From: Rhizobium sp. NXC14
Lineage (GTDB): Bacteria; Pseudomonadota; Alphaproteobacteria; Rhizobiales; Rhizobiaceae
Assembly (NCBI RefSeq): GCF_002117485.1
Contig: NZ_CP021030.1
Location: forward strand, 685,001 to 749,000
Direction of reading: 5' to 3'
DNA length: 64,000 bases
Part shown: in pieces, positions 62,507 to 64,000 of the stretch
Numbering within the stretch: position 1 is the stretch's first letter
Layout: each line of letters begins with the position of its first letter
Translations under genes and position numbers: made by a program
Notes under the pieces: model-generated
What the model saw: the letters and a program-made list of their open reading frames with translations, nothing else
The model's database searches: none
Told to the model about the DNA's origin: nothing

Positions 62507-64000
62507 TCAGCCGGCCAGCACACGTTGCGACGGGAAGGTGATCTCGACAAGCGTGCCTTCGTTCGGCGCCGAATTGATCGAGAATGTCGCCCGATTGGCA
62601 TCCACCATCGCCTTGGTCAGCGGCAGGCCGAGCCCTGTGCCGTCGCCGCGATGGCGTGACTGGGTCGAGGAGACCTGGCGGAACGGCTTCATCGCATGGT
62701 CGAGTTCGGCGCGCGTCATACCGATTCCGGTATCGCGGACCCTCAACACCACGCTGCCATTCGCCTCGTAGGAGGTGGAAACGACGATCTGCCCGCCAGA
62801 CGGGGTAAAGCGGATGGCGTTCGACAGGATGTTGAGCGCGATCTGCTTGATCGAGCGCAGATCCGCTACGACCTCCGGGACCGAATGCGACAGCGCCGTG
62901 CGGATGATGACGCGCTGGCCGTTTGCCTGCGGCTGGACGAGGGCGACGGCCTCCGAGACTGCCTCGTTGAGGCCGACGGCGGCGAAGTCAAGATCCATCT
63001 CGCCTGCCTCGATTTTCGAAATGTCGAGGAGATCATTGACGATATCGAGGACGTGCCGGCCGGAGCGGCCGATATCGTTGGCATACTCGATATAACGGGG
63101 ATGGCCGATCGGACCGAAGCGCTCGCCGGCCATCATGTCGGAAAAGCCGATGATGGCATTGAGCGGCGTGCGGATTTCATGACTGACGCGCGCGAGGAAA
63201 TCGGTCTTGTGGGCGTTGGCGGTTTCGGCCGCGCCCTTGGCGTTGCGCAGCTCATCCTCGGTGCGTTTCCACTGCGTGATATCGCGGATGACGGCGCAAT
63301 AGCCGTTCGAGGAGGTCAGCCGGCCCATCGTCATGAACAGCGGCACGAAGCCGCCGCCGGCCTCGCGGCCGATCACCTCGCGCCCGTCGTTCAGCACGCT
63401 TGCCACGCCGTGGCCGGAAAGGCCGTTCAGATAGTCGAGGACGGCTTTCTGGCTCTCATGGGCAAACAGCATGACGAAGGGTTTGCCGCGCGTCTCCTGC
63501 TCGTCGTAATTGAACAGCGCGCTTGCCGACCGGTTCATCGAACGGATATCACCCTCGGTGCCGATGACGACGACGCCGTCGGTCGCCGTTTCGAGGATCG
63601 AGCGCAATTCCTCGACCTCGACCTGAAGCTTGGCGACCTTCTCGACCATCCGCTCCGGACGCGCTTCGGACCTGTTGCTGTCGCCGCGGCCATCTTCCTT
63701 GCCTTCCACCGGCATCAACGCCAGCATCAGAGCATTGGCATCTTCCCAGCGCACCGATTGCAGCCGGGCAGTCACCGGCGTCAGCGTGTCGTCGGCCTTG
63801 ACGAGCATCATGGTGCCGGAACCGGCTGCCTTTTCCACAAGTTCGCGGCGCTGCAGCAGCGCTTCGATACCGCCGACCTCACGCAGCGCGTCGAGCGAAT
63901 GGTAACCCGTCAGCCGCATGAATTCGGGATTGGCATGGATCAGTTGATCGCCGACATGGATAAGCACCGCGACGGGCAATTGGTCGACCGTACCGGCCGA
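62507..64000 (-). CDS. cbrA: PAS-domain sensor histidine kinase, CbrA-like (5' end cut by window)
   Basis: The 3' 498 codons of a kinase gene, open to the window end. At least two PAS domains are seen (about 62507-64000 read backwards: GDQLIHANPEFMRLTGYHSL, then LETATDGVVVIGTEGDIRSM). Next come the phosphoacceptor box DFLARVSHEIRTPLNAIIGF, the N box ALNILSNAIRFTPSGGQ, G1 VRDTGIGM and G2 GDGTGLGLPLTKAMV. Domain content and its place beside acsA match CbrA of S. meliloti, which controls symbiosis, surface polysaccharide and cell-cycle output through DivK. The name rests on memory of that gene order. Confidence 0.8.
   Translation of the reverse strand, partial: SAGTVDQLPVAVLIHVGDQLIHANPEFMRLTGYHSLDALREVGGIEALLQRRELVEKAAGSGTMMLVKADDTLTPVTARLQSVRWEDANALMLALMPVEGKEDGRGDSNRSEARPERMVEKVAKLQVEVEELRSILETATDGVVVIGTEGDIRSMNRSASALFNYDEQETRGKPFVMLFAHESQKAVLDYLNGLSGHGVASVLNDGREVIGREAGGGFVPLFMTMGRLTSSNGYCAVIRDITQWKRTEDELRNAKGAAETANAHKTDFLARVSHEIRTPLNAIIGFSDMMAGERFGPIGHPRYIEYANDIGRSGRHVLDIVNDLLDISKIEAGEMDLDFAAVGLNEAVSEAVALVQPQANGQRVIIRTALSHSVPEVVADLRSIKQIALNILSNAIRFTPSGGQIVVSTSYEANGSVVLRVRDTGIGMTRAELDHAMKPFRQVSSTQSRHRGDGTGLGLPLTKAMVDANRATFSINSAPNEGTLVEITFPSQRVLAG

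Overview
The window looks like a chromosomal segment of Rhizobium (R. etli / R. leguminosarum group). It has high GC, rhizobial gene names and orders throughout (motB-motC-fliK, rem, flaF-flbT, aglR/aglEFGAK, zwf-pgl-edd, potFGHI, acsA, cbrA), and proteins found mainly in alphaproteobacteria (MotC, Rem, FlaF, FlbT, CbrA). I saw no rRNA, tRNA, CRISPR array, insertion sequence or prophage. The species assignment is inference from gene content.

Region 1 (1-16.6 kb): late part of a flagellar cluster, all on +. It runs FliH-like protein, motB, motC, fliK(motD), lytic transglycosylase, rem, flgE, flgK, flgL, flaF, flbT, flgD, fliQ, flhA, fliR, then four small genes (FliJ-like, FlgJ-type rod-binding, FlgN-like, membrane-anchored protein). 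Many genes overlap by an ATGA or similar junction. The gap before rem has two TTAA-N7-TTAA motifs, the binding pattern of the cell-cycle regulator CtrA. This gives a sequence-based hypothesis linking the motility master activator to the cell cycle.

Region 2 (16.6-20.7 kb): a WecG/TagA-type glycosyltransferase, a Wzz/PCP-like chain-length protein without a kinase domain, and folD.

Region 3 (20.7-29.1 kb): alpha-glucoside uptake and hydrolysis. A LacI regulator (aglR) is divergent from aglE-aglF-aglG-aglA-aglK, with two identical AAAGCGCTTT palindromes in the shared control region. A small PilZ-like gene follows, closed by a strong bidirectional terminator.

Region 4 (29.1-37.4 kb): Entner-Doudoroff genes zwf-pgl-edd (-), a putrescine-type glutamylation/oxidation pair puuA-puuB (-) and a BaiN/HI0933-family flavoprotein (+).

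Region 5 (37.4-47.0 kb): a 47-aa single-span protein, two related methyl-accepting chemotaxis proteins, a LysR regulator, isocitrate lyase aceA with a small downstream gene (-), and a divergent RamB/ScfR-like regulator (+).

Region 6 (47.1-57.9 kb): potFGHI-like polyamine ABC transporter, then a compact block for 5-oxoproline metabolism. The block holds a GntR regulator, an NRAMP-like transporter, pxpA, a deleted remnant of a YcsI/DUF1445 gene, a fused pxpB-pxpC, and a biotin carboxylase fused to its biotin carrier domain. A repeated 16-base near-palindrome upstream is a good candidate for the GntR operator.

Region 7 (57.9-64.0 kb): an AsmA-family protein (-), acetoacetyl-CoA synthetase (+), a possible small RNA with a rho-independent terminator, and the 3' part of a PAS-histidine kinase resembling CbrA (-), cut by the window end.
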